The notes under the pieces were generated by a model. The model ran no database searches. It worked only from the letters and a program-made list of their open reading frames with translations, and was not told where the DNA came from. The position numbers and the translations under genes are program-made. Shown here piece by piece: positions 1-8,324 of a stretch of DNA of 64,000 nt. This stretch comes from Aphelocoma coerulescens. Taxonomy: Eukaryota > Chordata > Aves > Passeriformes > Corvidae. The stretch is from positions 10,079,997 through 10,143,996 of the forward strand of contig NC_091016.1 in NCBI RefSeq assembly GCF_041296385.1, written 5' to 3'. How positions within the stretch are numbered: position 1 is the first letter of the stretch; every line of letters starts with the position of its first letter.

Positions 1-99
1 CGGCTTCTCTTCTGCCCAGACAACGAAAGGCGAAGAACGAAGCCTCAGAGCACCGGGCTTGTGCGTGCAGCATTGCAGAAAGCGCAGAGACGCCTATCG

Positions 100-715
100 G
101 GAATTTCGGTCCTTGCGAGAGAGTCTTGTGTGCCTCGTGGTGCTTCGAGCCGAGAAAGACCGGGCAGACAGCACCGCCACAGAGGGGGCGCTTTTGCACC
201 TTGTAAAAGGCAAGAGGACTGCTCCTGGAAGGTGGTGCGAATCCCTGTTGCCACTAGTGTCAGGAGCAAAGTGCTTGCAAGCTTATTGTCCTGGCACAGC
301 TCTCTGCGGGAGACGTAGCCGAGAAGCTTTCCGCTTAGCTTGGGATCGCAAGAGGGACAGATTGTGCTGCTACGTAGCGCTGGGAAGGAGAGGTGCAGGG
401 CCCAGGCGTGTTTGGGCAGAAGCAGTGCACTGGAGCGCTTGGCTGCCGACACAGCGTTCCGTGCGAGAAGCAGACCGCTGTTCGCCTCCGGGAGAATGAA
501 GGTACGGCGTGTTCGAAAAGGCGAAGGACGAAGCCGCAGAGCACCGGGCTGGTGTGCGCGTCGTATGGGCTTGCAAGACGAAGGGTGGCTGCTGCACTCC
601 TGCCTGCTGAATTGACGTTCTAGCATTCGGAAGGAGGACGCTCAAGGGCACTTGCTTGTGCCGCTGCCTCTTCCTCTTCCAGCTCTAGGTGGAAGTGATT
701 GTGCTTCTTCTCAAG
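100..715 (+). repeat. Family A subrepeat, copy A1 (partial, forward)
   Basis: This CpG-rich block aligns by eye with 8440-8822 of copy A5. Shared landmarks in order are CTTGCGAGA, the CGAGCCGAG and GGGCAGACAGCA stretch, GAAGGTACGGCGTG, GCGAAGGACGAAGCCGC, and CTGCCTGCTGAATTGACGTT. It also carries a segment near 215-330 that is matched at 9768-9880 of copy A6. The copy fades at about 715, where A5 has a splice-acceptor-like CCCTTCAG. No protein family was recognised in any frame. Further copies lie at +10104, +19482, +29587, +38965, +48343 and +58447. Confidence 0.75.
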
Positions 716-1759
716 ATTCTTGTGGAAACTCTTTTGTTGAACTTTGGAGTGCAAAATCCTGGGAACTGAATGTTACATTCCATCTAGAACGAAAGTTTTA
801 TTCCTCAGTTTTTGTCAGGAACAGCTAGAATGGAAAACACATCTTGGCTTTTTGCATTCCCTTCAGAGAATATTAACACTACGCAAATCGATGCCACGAT
901 CTATTCTGTCACCTAAATTTACTGTTTCAATCATGCACTCATACGCTGCTCGTCTGAAATTTTCTGTCCAGATTCATTTGACCTCACGCATCTTCTGTTT
1001 TGCAGTACCAACAAGTCTTGCTACAGAAAGACATGCTAGATCAGCAGCAGTGTTTAGGTAGGCCTTTGGTACGGCAGTATCTGAACAGCACGCAACTCAT
1101 ACCTCAGCAATTCTCCCTGTGGCTCTGCTATGCGTGCTCTCGCATTTTTTCTCTCTCACTGAGCCTAAACTGTAGAACAAAAACATCCAGGAACTGCTGC
1201 CATGGGAATGCACAAAGACCAAAATCCCAGAGGTGGCCTGTACATTTCCTTTGCAGCCCCTGAACCATATCAAACGCACTGCTGGTCTGTACTTTTCTTT
1301 CCAGTGACACATCACATTCAGTCGAGCGGATACTGCAGACAAACCGAATCACTTCCAGCTAGCGAGCTCCAATACGAAAATGTGGCCGCACAGGAAGCTT
1401 TCACTGGCCTTGCATGGTACAGTTGCAAACTTGCACTATGACTGCAGTCAAATGGTACTCAGGGCTTTTACATTGCGTCTGTACACTGCACACACCCGAC
1501 GGTGTTCTGTGCCTTCACTGTCAGTTTGGCTACCATCAAGTACTTTCATGTTCCCAAGGTGCCTATTTGGCACAAAGAAAAAGATACCAGCCTTGCTGGA
1601 CTGCGACTTCTTCTGCCAGTCTTTCACGTACACACTTCTCACTGGGGCTATGCACCTTTCTTCTAAGCTGTGTGGAAAGTCACATTCTTTACACTCACAG
1701 ATGCCAGTTTCCATCCTTAAAAGAGCCCGCAGCTCTGCCCATGCAAGCAGTCTGAGAAC
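716..1759. other. Unit-specific stretch with no internal relatives
   Basis: About 1 kb of more AT-rich sequence between two family A pieces. I saw no copy of it elsewhere in the unit. It contains the exon-like segment at 1006-1057. A second acceptor-like pyrimidine tract ends in CAG at about 1305. The short reading frames here overlap on both strands and none resembles a known protein. A minus-strand frame at 1448-1861 has two closely spaced cysteines (CECKEC), but the spacing does not build a recognisable zinc finger. Confidence 0.5.
1006..1057 (+). other. Exon-like segment E1 (52 nt), unit 1
   Basis: The segment follows a pyrimidine-rich tract ending TTCTGTTTTGCAG, a good vertebrate acceptor. 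It is followed by GTAGGC, a moderate donor. Between them one frame is open and reads YQQVLLQKDMLDQQQ, a glutamine-rich, helix-like peptide unlike the low-grade translations around it. I do not recognise the parent gene. The length of 52 nt would shift phase. Units 1-3 have TTTAG before the GT and units 4-7 have TTCAG, which is closer to the donor consensus. It may be a decayed exon of a captured gene or a chance arrangement. Copies: 11110-11161, 20488-20539, 30593-30644, 39971-40022, 49349-49400, 59453-59504. Confidence 0.35.
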
Positions 1760-2165
1760 CGAAGCCCGCTGGCAGCATTCAGCTTTGTCTCTTTTCAGAG
1801 CGTGTACTGCACACAGCACAGTATGCTGTGGGGGGTTTTCCTCCGTTATAAGTACAGTCATACTCTTTCTGTTCCACTAAGTCCACATCATCCATCTACC
1901 TCTCGCTCAGGGAAAGGCAGTAGGAGAGAGAAAAGCAGTTGCTGCATTGGTCTTTCCGAGTCCATGATTTTCAACAAACCGCCGCACTCTGGATGACAAG
2001 GGGGTGCAATGGGAGGGTCTGCTGTTCTTGCTCAAGCTGGCACTTTCATGAGCTAATGTTTGTGTAGGATGTTCACAAGTTAGTATCTGGACTCTGCGAG
2101 AGTGAAAGACAGCGCTGGGGAGCTCACATTGCCCTCTGAGTGTGGTGCAAATAAGAGTTTGTACC
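1760..2165 (+). repeat. Family A subrepeat, copy A2 (old, diverged, forward)
   Basis: Positions 1803-1950 align with 5815-5965 of copy A3. Matching landmarks are ACTGCACACAGC, GGGGTTTTCCTC, GTACAGTCATACTCTTTCTG, and CTCTCGCTCAGGGAAAGGC. A later match, GTGGTGCAAATAAGAGTTTGTAC near 2142, corresponds to the GCGGTGCAAATACAGG stretch near 6217. Most CpG sites of the other copies are missing here, which fits an older copy. The right border is uncertain. Copies recur at the unit offsets +10104, +19482, +29587, +38965, +48343 and +58447. Confidence 0.6.
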
Positions 2166-2569
2166 TGGAAGGGGGAGATCAGTGAAATCTTTTTGTCCTG
2201 ACACGGTTGATTTGAGAGCAGTGGTGTTTTCAACTTGGCTCTGCACTTTGGGTGGTTTATAGCTAGGTGAGGGGCCTTTCCTTCTTTTGCAAGTCCCCCC
2301 TGCCATGCTGGGGTTGTTCTTCTGAGTGCTGACAGCGCGCAGGTTAAAGTTAACTGCTCCTCATGGCGCCCAGCACCATTCATGTGGCAATAGTTTGTTC
2401 CTTTGCGGATCCTGGCTCTTCGAATGTCTTTTGATTTCGTCCGGAAGACACTTCCATGTGGAGACAGCAACAGGTTGCTGAATGGGCACCTTTTGTGACC
2501 AATATTTACACTTGATGAAATTAGTGCATCAGGATGGTGATAGGCAACCAATGACCACTCAATTAACAC
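1907..2569 (-). other. Open reading frame of 220 codons, probably not a gene
   Basis: This is the longest frame in the unit-specific half and is open in all seven units. That carries little weight because the units are nearly identical; the only change seen in it is phenylalanine to leucine in unit 6. The translation lacks a signal peptide, membrane segment or known domain, and its composition (many S, T, R, H, C, L) is that of non-coding DNA. It overlaps the family A remnant at 1907-2165. Equivalent frames: 12011-12673, 21389-22051, 31494-32156, 40872-41534, 50250-50912, 60354-61016. Confidence 0.15.
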
Positions 2570-2690
2570 TTACAATATTACTAACTTAAGCGAAACGAGG
2601 TTTTGCAAATGGCAATCTCTCCTTTGTACTGATACAGCCCTAATTTAATTTTCTTCAATGCACCAGCCTCAAGCACGGTGCTCTGCATGA
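2166..2690. other. Unassigned stretch without recognisable features
   Basis: About 500 bp between the diverged family A copy and the 200-bp repeats. I see no repeat relatives, RNA gene or regulatory site that I can defend. The minus-strand 220-codon frame covers most of it. Near 2696-2722 the short word ATTGCAAG occurs in close tandem, marking the passage into the repeats to the right. Confidence 0.4.
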
Positions 2691-2877
2691 TTGCAAGTAA
2701 GAATTGCAAGATTGCAAGTAGGAACATTTAGTTGGAAAGGAAAGCTGATGGCACAGGTTCACATGGCGCTGTTTCTATTCTTCAAAGTGAATGTGAAACC
2801 CACTCTAACTTATTATCCAAATAGGAGAGCACCAGGGAATGCTCATACTTTAAAGGTAGCAGGGAAAAGAGCTCAGA

Positions 2878-2960
2878 AGCTTGGCTCTTGCATTCCCTCT
2901 CTAACAGTTCAACAGCTCTAGCCCAGAGAACTGCCTACTAGGAAGAGCCATTAAATTCAC
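2878..2960 (+). repeat. Family B monomer piece, first of a clear pair
   Basis: This piece aligns with 3090-3172 at an offset of 212 bp. Both contain CTCTAACAGTTCAACAGCT and end in AGCCATTAA. Differences are scattered substitutions, so the duplication is much older than the amplification of the 10-kb unit. Confidence 0.8.
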
Positions 2961-3089
2961 ATGCTCTTCTATGTGCACTTTCCTCCTCAGCTTTAAGTAC
3001 CATCATAATCCTTCAGTCTCACAGAGTCAGGATGCAAACAGAATTTTATCAGGGGCTGCTAAAGTCAGCAGGATGCAAATTTGTTCAAC

Positions 3090-3172
3090 AGCTTGGCTTT
3101 TTCATTCCTTCTCTAACAGTTCAACAGCTATAGCCCACAGAACTGCCCATGAGGAAAAGCCATTAATTCGCT
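3090..3172 (+). repeat. Family B monomer piece, second of a clear pair
   Basis: Partner of 2878-2960. It reads AGCTTGGCTTTTTCATTCC at the left and AAGCCATTAATTCGC at the right. It lies in the same orientation as its partner. Confidence 0.8.
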
Positions 3173-3574
3173 GAGAACACCCTACATGCAGATCCAAAAC
3201 TGCTTTCTTTGCCAAAGAGAGAAACTATGAGCCCATCTCAGAAGAACTGGGATCTCCTCCTCCAAAATAGAAAACATCCAGGAACTGCTCCCATCCAATG
3301 TGCCAGAACACTGTTACTGGACATTACCTGCCCTGGTGTCTAAATCAGCTGCACACCAAGGATGAGCATAGCTGCTTGTCTTGGCTTACTGCCAAGAGTT
3401 CAGAAGACCACCTTTCAGAAGTGGAAACGACATGCCAAAATTGACTTTTTCAGGAGACTGCCTTGAAAATAGGGCGTAGCAACTCCATACTTGTACAAAT
3501 CAAGGCAGTGCTTCTACACCAAATATGCCAGGACAGAAAGTTGCTGCTGCCCTTTACCTCCACTAGGCAGCTTC

Positions 3575-3730
3575 TTATGTGCACCTGAAACACTGGGGCT
3601 AGGTGCTTTCCTTCCCATGGAAAAGCATTGTCATCCTCTCTGAGGAACTGGCGTGCTACCGCCAATATTGAATATATCTAAGAATTGCTCCTACACAAGA
3701 GGTGCCAGGAGAGAAATGTCTCAGTTGAGT
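3575..3730 (+). repeat. Left arm of an inverted repeat around the GGCAA satellite
   Basis: The block with GCACCTGAAACACTGGGG, TTTCCTTCCCATGGAAAAG, CCAATATTGAATATATC and AATTGCTCCTACAC matches the reverse complement of 5325-5495. There the minus strand reads GCACCTGAAACAATGGG, TTTTCCTTCCCAGGGAAAAG, CCATATCCAATACAACC and GATTACTCCCGGAGG. The two arms face each other across the satellite. Similarity is moderate and was judged by eye. Confidence 0.65.
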
Positions 3731-3951
3731 TTACTTCCCCATGGGACCTTATCATCTGCTCCACCAACACTGGGATTCAGACCTTTGCATTCCAAGGAAA
3801 GGCATTATGAGTCACTTGGCCTTGCGTTGCCTTCAGTACCATTGCCTGGTTTTTCCTAGCCTACCCTTGCTTTGCCTTCCTTGGCTACGTCTCTCTTGCC
3901 TATGTCTCCCTTGCCCTGCCCTGCCCTGCCTATGATTTCCTTGCTTTGCCC

Positions 3952-3983
3952 TGCCTTGCCTTTTCTTCCATGCAGGCAAGGCA
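3952..3983. other. Perfect hairpin at the satellite strand switch
   Basis: TGCCTTGCCT (3952-3961) and AGGCAAGGCA (3974-3983) are exact reverse complements around a 12-nt loop. This is the point where the satellite turns from TTGCC to GGCAA orientation, and it is preserved in every unit. Confidence 0.9.
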
Positions 3984-4422
3984 ATGCAGTCAAAGCAAGT
4001 TTAGGCAATTCTAGTCAAGTCAAGGGAAAGTTAGGGAAAGCAAAGCAAGAGCAGTGAGCAGGCAGCAAAGTAGGGCCAATGAGTGCGAGGCAAGAGAAGG
4101 CCCAGAAGTTGTAGTTCGGAAGGCAGGGCATAGGAAGGTAAGTCCAGTGATGCAGAGGGCAGGCAAAGACAAGAAAGGCTAGGCAAGGAAAGGCCAGCCA
4201 AGAAAGGGGTAGGCAAATAAAAACAGGGAATGCTTACACAAAGCAATGTGAAGCAAGGAACAGCTAGGCAAGTCAAGGCAAGAACACAGAAAGGTCAGTG
4301 GAGTAAGGCAAGCAAGGGAGAGATAGGAGAAGCAAGTTAAATCAAAGGAGAGGAAGACAAGACATGGAAGGCCAGGGAAGGAGGCAGTAGGCAGGGGCTG
4401 GTTATGAAAGGCAGTGCAAGGC

Positions 4423-4746
4423 TGTTGCTGTTGAGACGGTCACGACACACATACACTCTCTGCCCCGAGCAATGGCAAAAAACCACTTGTATTATTTATG
4501 CATCTTCTCTTATGCACTTTTTTAGCTACATGTGCATGGACTATTATTTTGCTATAATACAATACTATTGGTTGTCTATAGTGTACACACATTCTTTGCT
4601 AAACATCAGCCAGTATCGTCCCTTTTGCAGCTGTTACAACTTCTTTCTGTTGTTTATCTTCTTGCTTCTGCAATTCTCACGGGTACAAAATGATTGTATC
4701 AACGGAAATGTCTGTGAGGCCTTCAGACCAGCTGTTGGTTCCCACA
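4423..4746 (-). mobile_element. Solo-LTR-like insertion, ERVK-type candidate, unit 1
   Basis: A 324-bp AT-rich block sits abruptly inside the purine-rich satellite. On the minus strand it begins TGTGGGAACC and ends CAACAGCAACA, the TG...CA ends of a retroviral LTR. It is flanked by CAAGGC (4417-4422) and AAAGGC (4747-4752), a 6-bp target duplication with one mismatch, as used by beta-like (ERVK) elements. Reading the minus strand, a CCAAT box (4567-4571), a TATTATA motif (about 4551-4557) and an AATAAT-like polyadenylation signal (about 4490) lie in the order expected for an LTR. No gag, pol or env remnant is nearby, so this is a solo LTR. The family name is not established. Confidence 0.7.
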
Positions 4747-5266
4747 AAAGGCAAAGGAGTGGTAGACAAAAGAAGGCCAGGAATCTGTAGGCAAAGCAGG
4801 GATTGGGAGGGGTAGGCAAAGGAAAGCAAGGCCATGTTGGAAAGGGGCACAAATGTCAAGAAGGGCAAGGGTTATGCAAGGCAGTGCAAGGCAAGGGAAG
4901 GGTAGGCAGGCCAAGGCAAGACAAGAGCATGGAGGGGTGGTGCAGAAAAGGTGATGATCGGATGGATAGGCCAGTCAAAGGTGGGTAGGTGTGGGTAGAC
5001 TAGGCGAGGGAAAGAGGGGTAGCAGGGCAAGGCAAGTGTTGGCTTTGCAAAGCAAGGCAAGAGAGACTTAGGCAAGGCCAAGAGAGTCATAGGAGAAGCA
5101 GGCAAGACAAGACCAGGAAACAAGGGGTAAGAAAGTCAAGGTGGGAGATTGGTGAACAAGGCCATGCAATGGAGACATAGGAAGGGCAAGGGAGGTACAC
5201 AGAGGTGTCTGTAAGGCAATGCAAGGCTGGGCTCTGCATGGCAAGGGATGATCAGGTATGGCAATG

Positions 5267-5655
5267 CCTTCATGTACCCCACTGTTTCAGGAGAATATGA
5301 GAGGTGGCCCAGGGGTGGTCAAAGCCAGCAAGACCCATCTGTCCTGGCAGCTTTCCTCCGGGAGTAATCCTTGGTTGTATTGGATATGGGACATGCAATC
5401 ACCATTTTAGCCATAGACTCCTGGACAAGAATGAAAGTTCTTTTCCCTGGGAAGGAAAACACGTAGACCCATTGTTTCAGGTGCAGATGAAAGACAGAAC
5501 AAGGAAGGACAAGGCACTCGAAGAACGCCTTCTTTCTGGACGCGTCCTTCTGGGTGTGCTCAAGCTGCGTGGGCTCGGCAGCACTGAAGGTGTAAGAACC
5601 TGTTTCTGGCCAGGCAGTGTGCTGCAGTGCAAGGGCTGCGCCTTACTTTGTTGAA
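5267..5655. other. Junction stretch with inverted family B relatives
   Basis: The words CCCACTGTTTCAGG (near 5278) and CCCATTGTTTCAGG (near 5469) lie 190 bp apart, the family B spacing. 5325-5495 is the right arm of the inverted repeat with 3575-3730. From about 5496 to 5655 the sequence becomes CpG-richer (GACGCGTCC, GCGTGGGCTCGG) and leads into family A without a clear match. Frames here are short and unrecognised. Confidence 0.5.
5325..5495 (-). repeat. Right arm of the inverted repeat around the satellite
   Basis: The minus strand of this block corresponds to 3575-3730 on the plus strand (landmarks given there). Together with the strand switch of the satellite between them, the whole 3575-5495 segment is an asymmetric imperfect palindrome. 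Confidence 0.65.
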
Positions 5656-5827
5656 GCAGGCAGAGCATTCTCAGCTGAATCTGCTTGTTGAAGCAGCTCT
5701 GGGCTGGACATTTGCAAGTCGCTCCACTGAGCCCATGAAGCCGGTGCCCAGCTGCTTCGTTCTTCGCCTTCTGTGGTCCGGACAGGACTGAAGCGCAGCG
5801 ATGGCTTGGAGCTTTGCCGCTCTTCAG
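5656..5827 (+). repeat. 172-bp direct repeat, upstream copy, unit 1
   Basis: The block begins GCAGGCAGAGCATTCT and ends GCCGCTCTTCAG. It matches 6382-6553 with four differences (TCAGC/TCGGC, CTGGG/CTTGG, GCTCC/GCGCC, GCCCA/GTCCA) and the match stops abruptly on both sides. It is the substrate for the 726-bp length change. Confidence 0.93.
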
Positions 5828-6381
5828 CGTGAACACTGCACGCAGCCACAGGCTGCTGTGCAGGGCTTTTCCTCAGCTCGACGTACAGTCATTCTCTTGC
5901 TGTTTCCCCGAGTCGAAAGTGTCCGTGTAGCTCTCTCGCTCAGCGAAAGGCGTCAGGAGAGAAACACTTGCTGGATGAGCTTTTCGCTGGCCAAGCCTTT
6001 CAACACAGCACCACCATTCGGGCAAAGGAGGAGGAGAAAGGAAAGAGCACCTTTTCGTCCCGGCACGTTCTTCTTTGCGAGACGCCTCTCCGCCTCTTCG
6101 CTCCCTGCAAGGCTGTAATGTGCGCGGTGGCACTTGGAAGCGAGAAGGCAGGTGCAGAGAGCACCGCGATCTGACGGCGCTGTGCCGGCTGGAAAGGAAA
6201 GAGGGCTGCCACTGGAATGCGGTGCAAATACAGGTTTGCACGCGTCGAGGGTAAGCGCCGGGTGAGCTTGCTGACCTAAAACCGTTCTCTGTGCCAGACA
6301 CAGGCATTGAGAATCTTTCCGTTAAGAATCAGGCTGCCACGCAAACAGAACGTGGTGCTGCCTAGCGCTGCGAGGGAAAGT
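5656..6381 (+). repeat. Family A copy A3, the 726-bp segment present only in long units
   Basis: The segment starts with a 172-bp block that recurs at 6382 and continues with 554 bp found only in long units. The 554 bp is itself family A: GTGCAGGGCTTTTCCTCAGCTC, TCTCTCGCTCAGCGAAAGGC, CACTTGCTGGATGAGC and CTTTGCGAGACG all have counterparts in A4-A6. Long units therefore hold one more family A monomer than short units. Other copies: 25138-25864 (unit 3, one base longer) and 53999-54724 (unit 6). Confidence 0.85.
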
Positions 6382-6553
6382 GCAGGCAGAGCATTCTCGG
6401 CTGAATCTGCTTGTTGAAGCAGCTCTTGGCTGGACATTTGCAAGTCGCGCCACTGAGTCCATGAAGCCGGTGCCCAGCTGCTTCGTTCTTCGCCTTCTGT
6501 GGTCCGGACAGGACTGAAGCGCAGCGATGGCTTGGAGCTTTGCCGCTCTTCAG
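6382..6553 (+). repeat. 172-bp direct repeat, downstream copy, unit 1
   Basis: Partner of 5656-5827 at an offset of exactly 726 bp. After it the sequence reads ATTGTTTACTGC, which is also what follows the single copy in every short unit. Confidence 0.93.
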
Positions 6554-6872
6554 ATTGTTTACTGCAGGCATCTACATTTTTCTGTGCACGGATTTTCCTC
6601 AGCTGGACATAGAATTATTTTCTTGCTGTTTTACAGTGTCCAGACCATCTGTGTAGCTCTCGGTCAGGGAAATGCGTCAAGAGAGACGCCCTTGCTGGAT
6701 GAGCTTTTTGCTGGCCAAGCCTTTCGACATCCCACCACAATTGGTCGAGGACGAGGAGAAAGGAGGGGTAACAGGGTAATATCTCTACAGTGCATCAGGT
6801 CATGTGAAATTTGTGCTGCTGCTGCCTAGTGCCCTTGCAGCTATCTGGGGAAGCAATTGCCCTTCCCTTCAG

Positions 6873-6940
6873 TCTCTGAGTTTCGGAGAACACGAATGCA
6901 TGTAGGATGCAAGCGGAGGAGGGAAGTACAGAGTGCACCG
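6873..6940 (+). other. Exon-like module E2a (68 nt)
   Basis: It is preceded by TTGCCCTTCCCTTCAG, a strong acceptor-like tract, and followed by GTGAGTTCGC, a strong donor-like sequence. The same arrangement recurs in copy A5 at 8823-8888 although the two copies differ throughout. The segment is purine-rich (GCGGAGGAGGGAAG) and has no convincing frame, so a non-coding transcript would be the natural reading if it is expressed. Copies: 16251-16318, 26356-26423, 35734-35801, 45112-45179, 55216-55283. Confidence 0.4.
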
Positions 6941-7505
6941 GTGAGTTCGCTGTTGCTTACCTGGGGAGGGCGGAGGTGCAGCCCAGCACTGGCTTTGACG
7001 TCTACGGCCGTTCTCCAGGAGAGTAGCTGCTGGAGGCTGCCAAGGGAGCTGCGAGCACGAAAGTATAGCGGGCGTCTGTCTTAGAAGAAAGGCGCAGAGC
7101 CGCACTGTGATGCGCCCTTTCAGGAGGCTGCTTGGAGAAAGGGTGCTTTAGGAGGGCCTTCTGCTTTGACGCCTGCTCCTGGCTGAGCTCTAGCTGCAGG
7201 GACTCTGCAAGGCTGAACGACTAGGAAAGTGCCTATCTCCACGCTGTGGGATGAAGTGCTACGGCTCCGCGTTCCCTTTTGGAGACGCGAGGACTCCCTC
7301 AGCCGGCTTGGCTTGTGAACGAGCCTGCTGGACTTCTGCAACTCGGTGCACTGCACCTGCAAGCCCGGTGCTCTGCGGCTTCATTTTTCGCCTCACGTTA
7401 TCCGCACGGAAGGGAAGCCCAGCGAGGGCACTGAACTTTGCCGCTTTTGCTCGTGCATGCTGCACGCACCCTCGGTGTAGCGTGCACGATTTCTTTCCAC
7501 AGCTC

Positions 7506-8217
7506 TATAGGAGAAAGGCTCGCGAAGGGTGTCTGGACTTCAGGCGGCTCTCTTGAAAGCTGTGTATTGCATAGGCGAAGTTACAGCATTTCAGGGAGTG
7601 GGTATCCAGAGCCAGCCCTACAGCTGTCAGCTACAGCTGGTAGGCATACCTGGAGCCGCTTTCTGTTCAAGTTAGAAAGCATTATGTATTTTTCTTTGCT
7701 GAGTATCTCAATACATAGCAACCAATAAGCACCATACAACAATACCTTTACATTTGCCTGTAGCCTATCATGACTACTACCATTACCATATTATAGTCAT
7801 TCTTATCCAATCACAAGAGTAAGTATGTTACAATTTAAGCTTACAGTGGAAAATTCTCAGACCTCTCTTCTTCTTGCTACATCGACATTTCTTGTTTGCC
7901 TGCGATAGCTCTCTTTTTGGTAAAAACATGTTTTCTATTTCCTTATGGCCTTCTTGAGACTTATTTACTTGGTGAAAAACATGTGCTTGTTTGTACTCAC
8001 ATACCGGTGTCCTAATAAAAAACATCTCCTTCCAACTCAATCTCCAACCTTTGCCTTCTCAGTTATTCAGTGATCAGTGTTTCAGCAAAACACCTTTTAC
8101 TCTCTGTCAAAACTCGTTTCCATTTCTACCTCATGCTAAGTTTCTACATTCAGAGATCTTTCTGTCAAGCCTACATAGCTGTGAAACTTTCTTACCAAAC
8201 TTTCATCCTCTCCAACA
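7506..8217 (+). mobile_element. LTR-like insertion of 712 bp in family A copy A5, unit 1
   Basis: Family A is cut at AGCTC (7501-7505) and resumes with AGCTC (8218-8222), a 5-bp target duplication that was found by aligning the uninterrupted copy at 9451. The insert is AT-rich and unlike its surroundings. Its ends, TATAGGAGA and TCTCCAACA, form an imperfect inverted repeat; the right end has the CA of an LTR, the left end TA where TG is expected. On the plus strand there are CCAAT boxes at 7722 and 7807, TATA-like sequence near 7789-7795 and AATAAA at 8014-8019, in LTR order. A 5-bp duplication fits ERVL or some ERV1 elements. No internal viral genes are present. Family name not established. 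Confidence 0.68.
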
Positions 8218-8324
8218 AGCTCGAGCTACAAGGACACCCTTTCAGTTTCGCTGAGTCCACGCTGCCCACGTAGCTGTCGCTGAGCGAAGTGTGCCAGGGG
8301 AGAAGCACTTGCTGGAAGAGTCTT

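Larger units (their letters stand above)
2691..3819 (+). repeat. Degenerate tandem repeats of about 200 bp (family B)
   Basis: The clearest pair is 2878-2960 and 3090-3172, 212 bp apart, sharing AGCTTGGCT, CTAACAGTTCAACAGCT, AGAACTGCC and AGCCATTAA. Further right, weakly matching blocks recur about 180-230 bp apart: the AACTGCTCCCATCC...TGCCAG block near 3286, CAGTGCTTCTACACC...TGCCAG near 3508, and AATTGCTCCTACAC...TGCCAG near 3682. Relatives in opposite orientation lie at 5325-5495. No coding capacity is apparent. The segment recurs in every unit. Confidence 0.6.
3820..5266 (+). repeat. (TTGCC)n/(GGCAA)n satellite, unit 1
   Basis: The left 140 bp is built from TTGCC and CTGCC words. At 3962-3973 it switches strand, and the remaining 1.3 kb is built from GGCAA, GGCAAG and TAGGCAA words, giving one strongly purine-rich strand. 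The satellite is degenerate, not a clean microsatellite. It is interrupted by the LTR-like insertion at 4423-4746. Short frames on the minus strand translate to repetitive CLP/ALP-rich peptides, a by-product of the repeat. Confidence 0.9.
6382..7282 (+). repeat. Family A copy A4 (forward, internally shortened)
   Basis: The copy is about 900 bp, against about 1235 bp for A5. It follows A5 through the AGCT...CTCGGTCAGGGAAA and CTTGCTGGATGAGC region, then after ACCACAATTGG jumps over the part that A5 holds at about 8360-8755. It rejoins A5 at GTGCTGCTGCTGCCTA near 6813. From there to 7282 the match with 8763-9230 is strong, including the exon-like module E2. The short stretch at the jump contains GGGGTAACAGGGTAATATC. 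Confidence 0.8.

Noticed and set aside
236..246. GGTGCGAATCC as a Pol III B box of a tRNA-like element
   Set aside because: One mismatch to the B box, no convincing A box at the right distance and no cloverleaf around it.
248..262. CCACTAGTGTCAGG as a CTCF site, by analogy with DXZ4
   Set aside because: The match to the CTCF core is poor at the most conserved G positions, so no insulator claim can be made.
59..499. Forward frame of 146 codons (169 in later units, starting at 10094)
   Set aside because: It lies in CpG-rich family A, overlaps long frames on the other strand, has an R/C-rich composition without any domain, and no similarity to a known protein was recognised.
1448..1861. Minus-strand frame with a CECKEC motif as a zinc-finger gene
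   Set aside because: There is no matching histidine pair at finger spacing, and the frame runs into the diverged family A copy.
4030..4045. TTAGGG as telomere-like sequence
   Set aside because: It is an isolated single occurrence inside the GGCAA satellite, with no tandem TTAGGG.
4031..5123. Several CLP/ALP-rich frames as repetitive proteins
   Set aside because: They are direct translations of the degenerate GGCAA/TTGCC satellite and occur in several frames at once.
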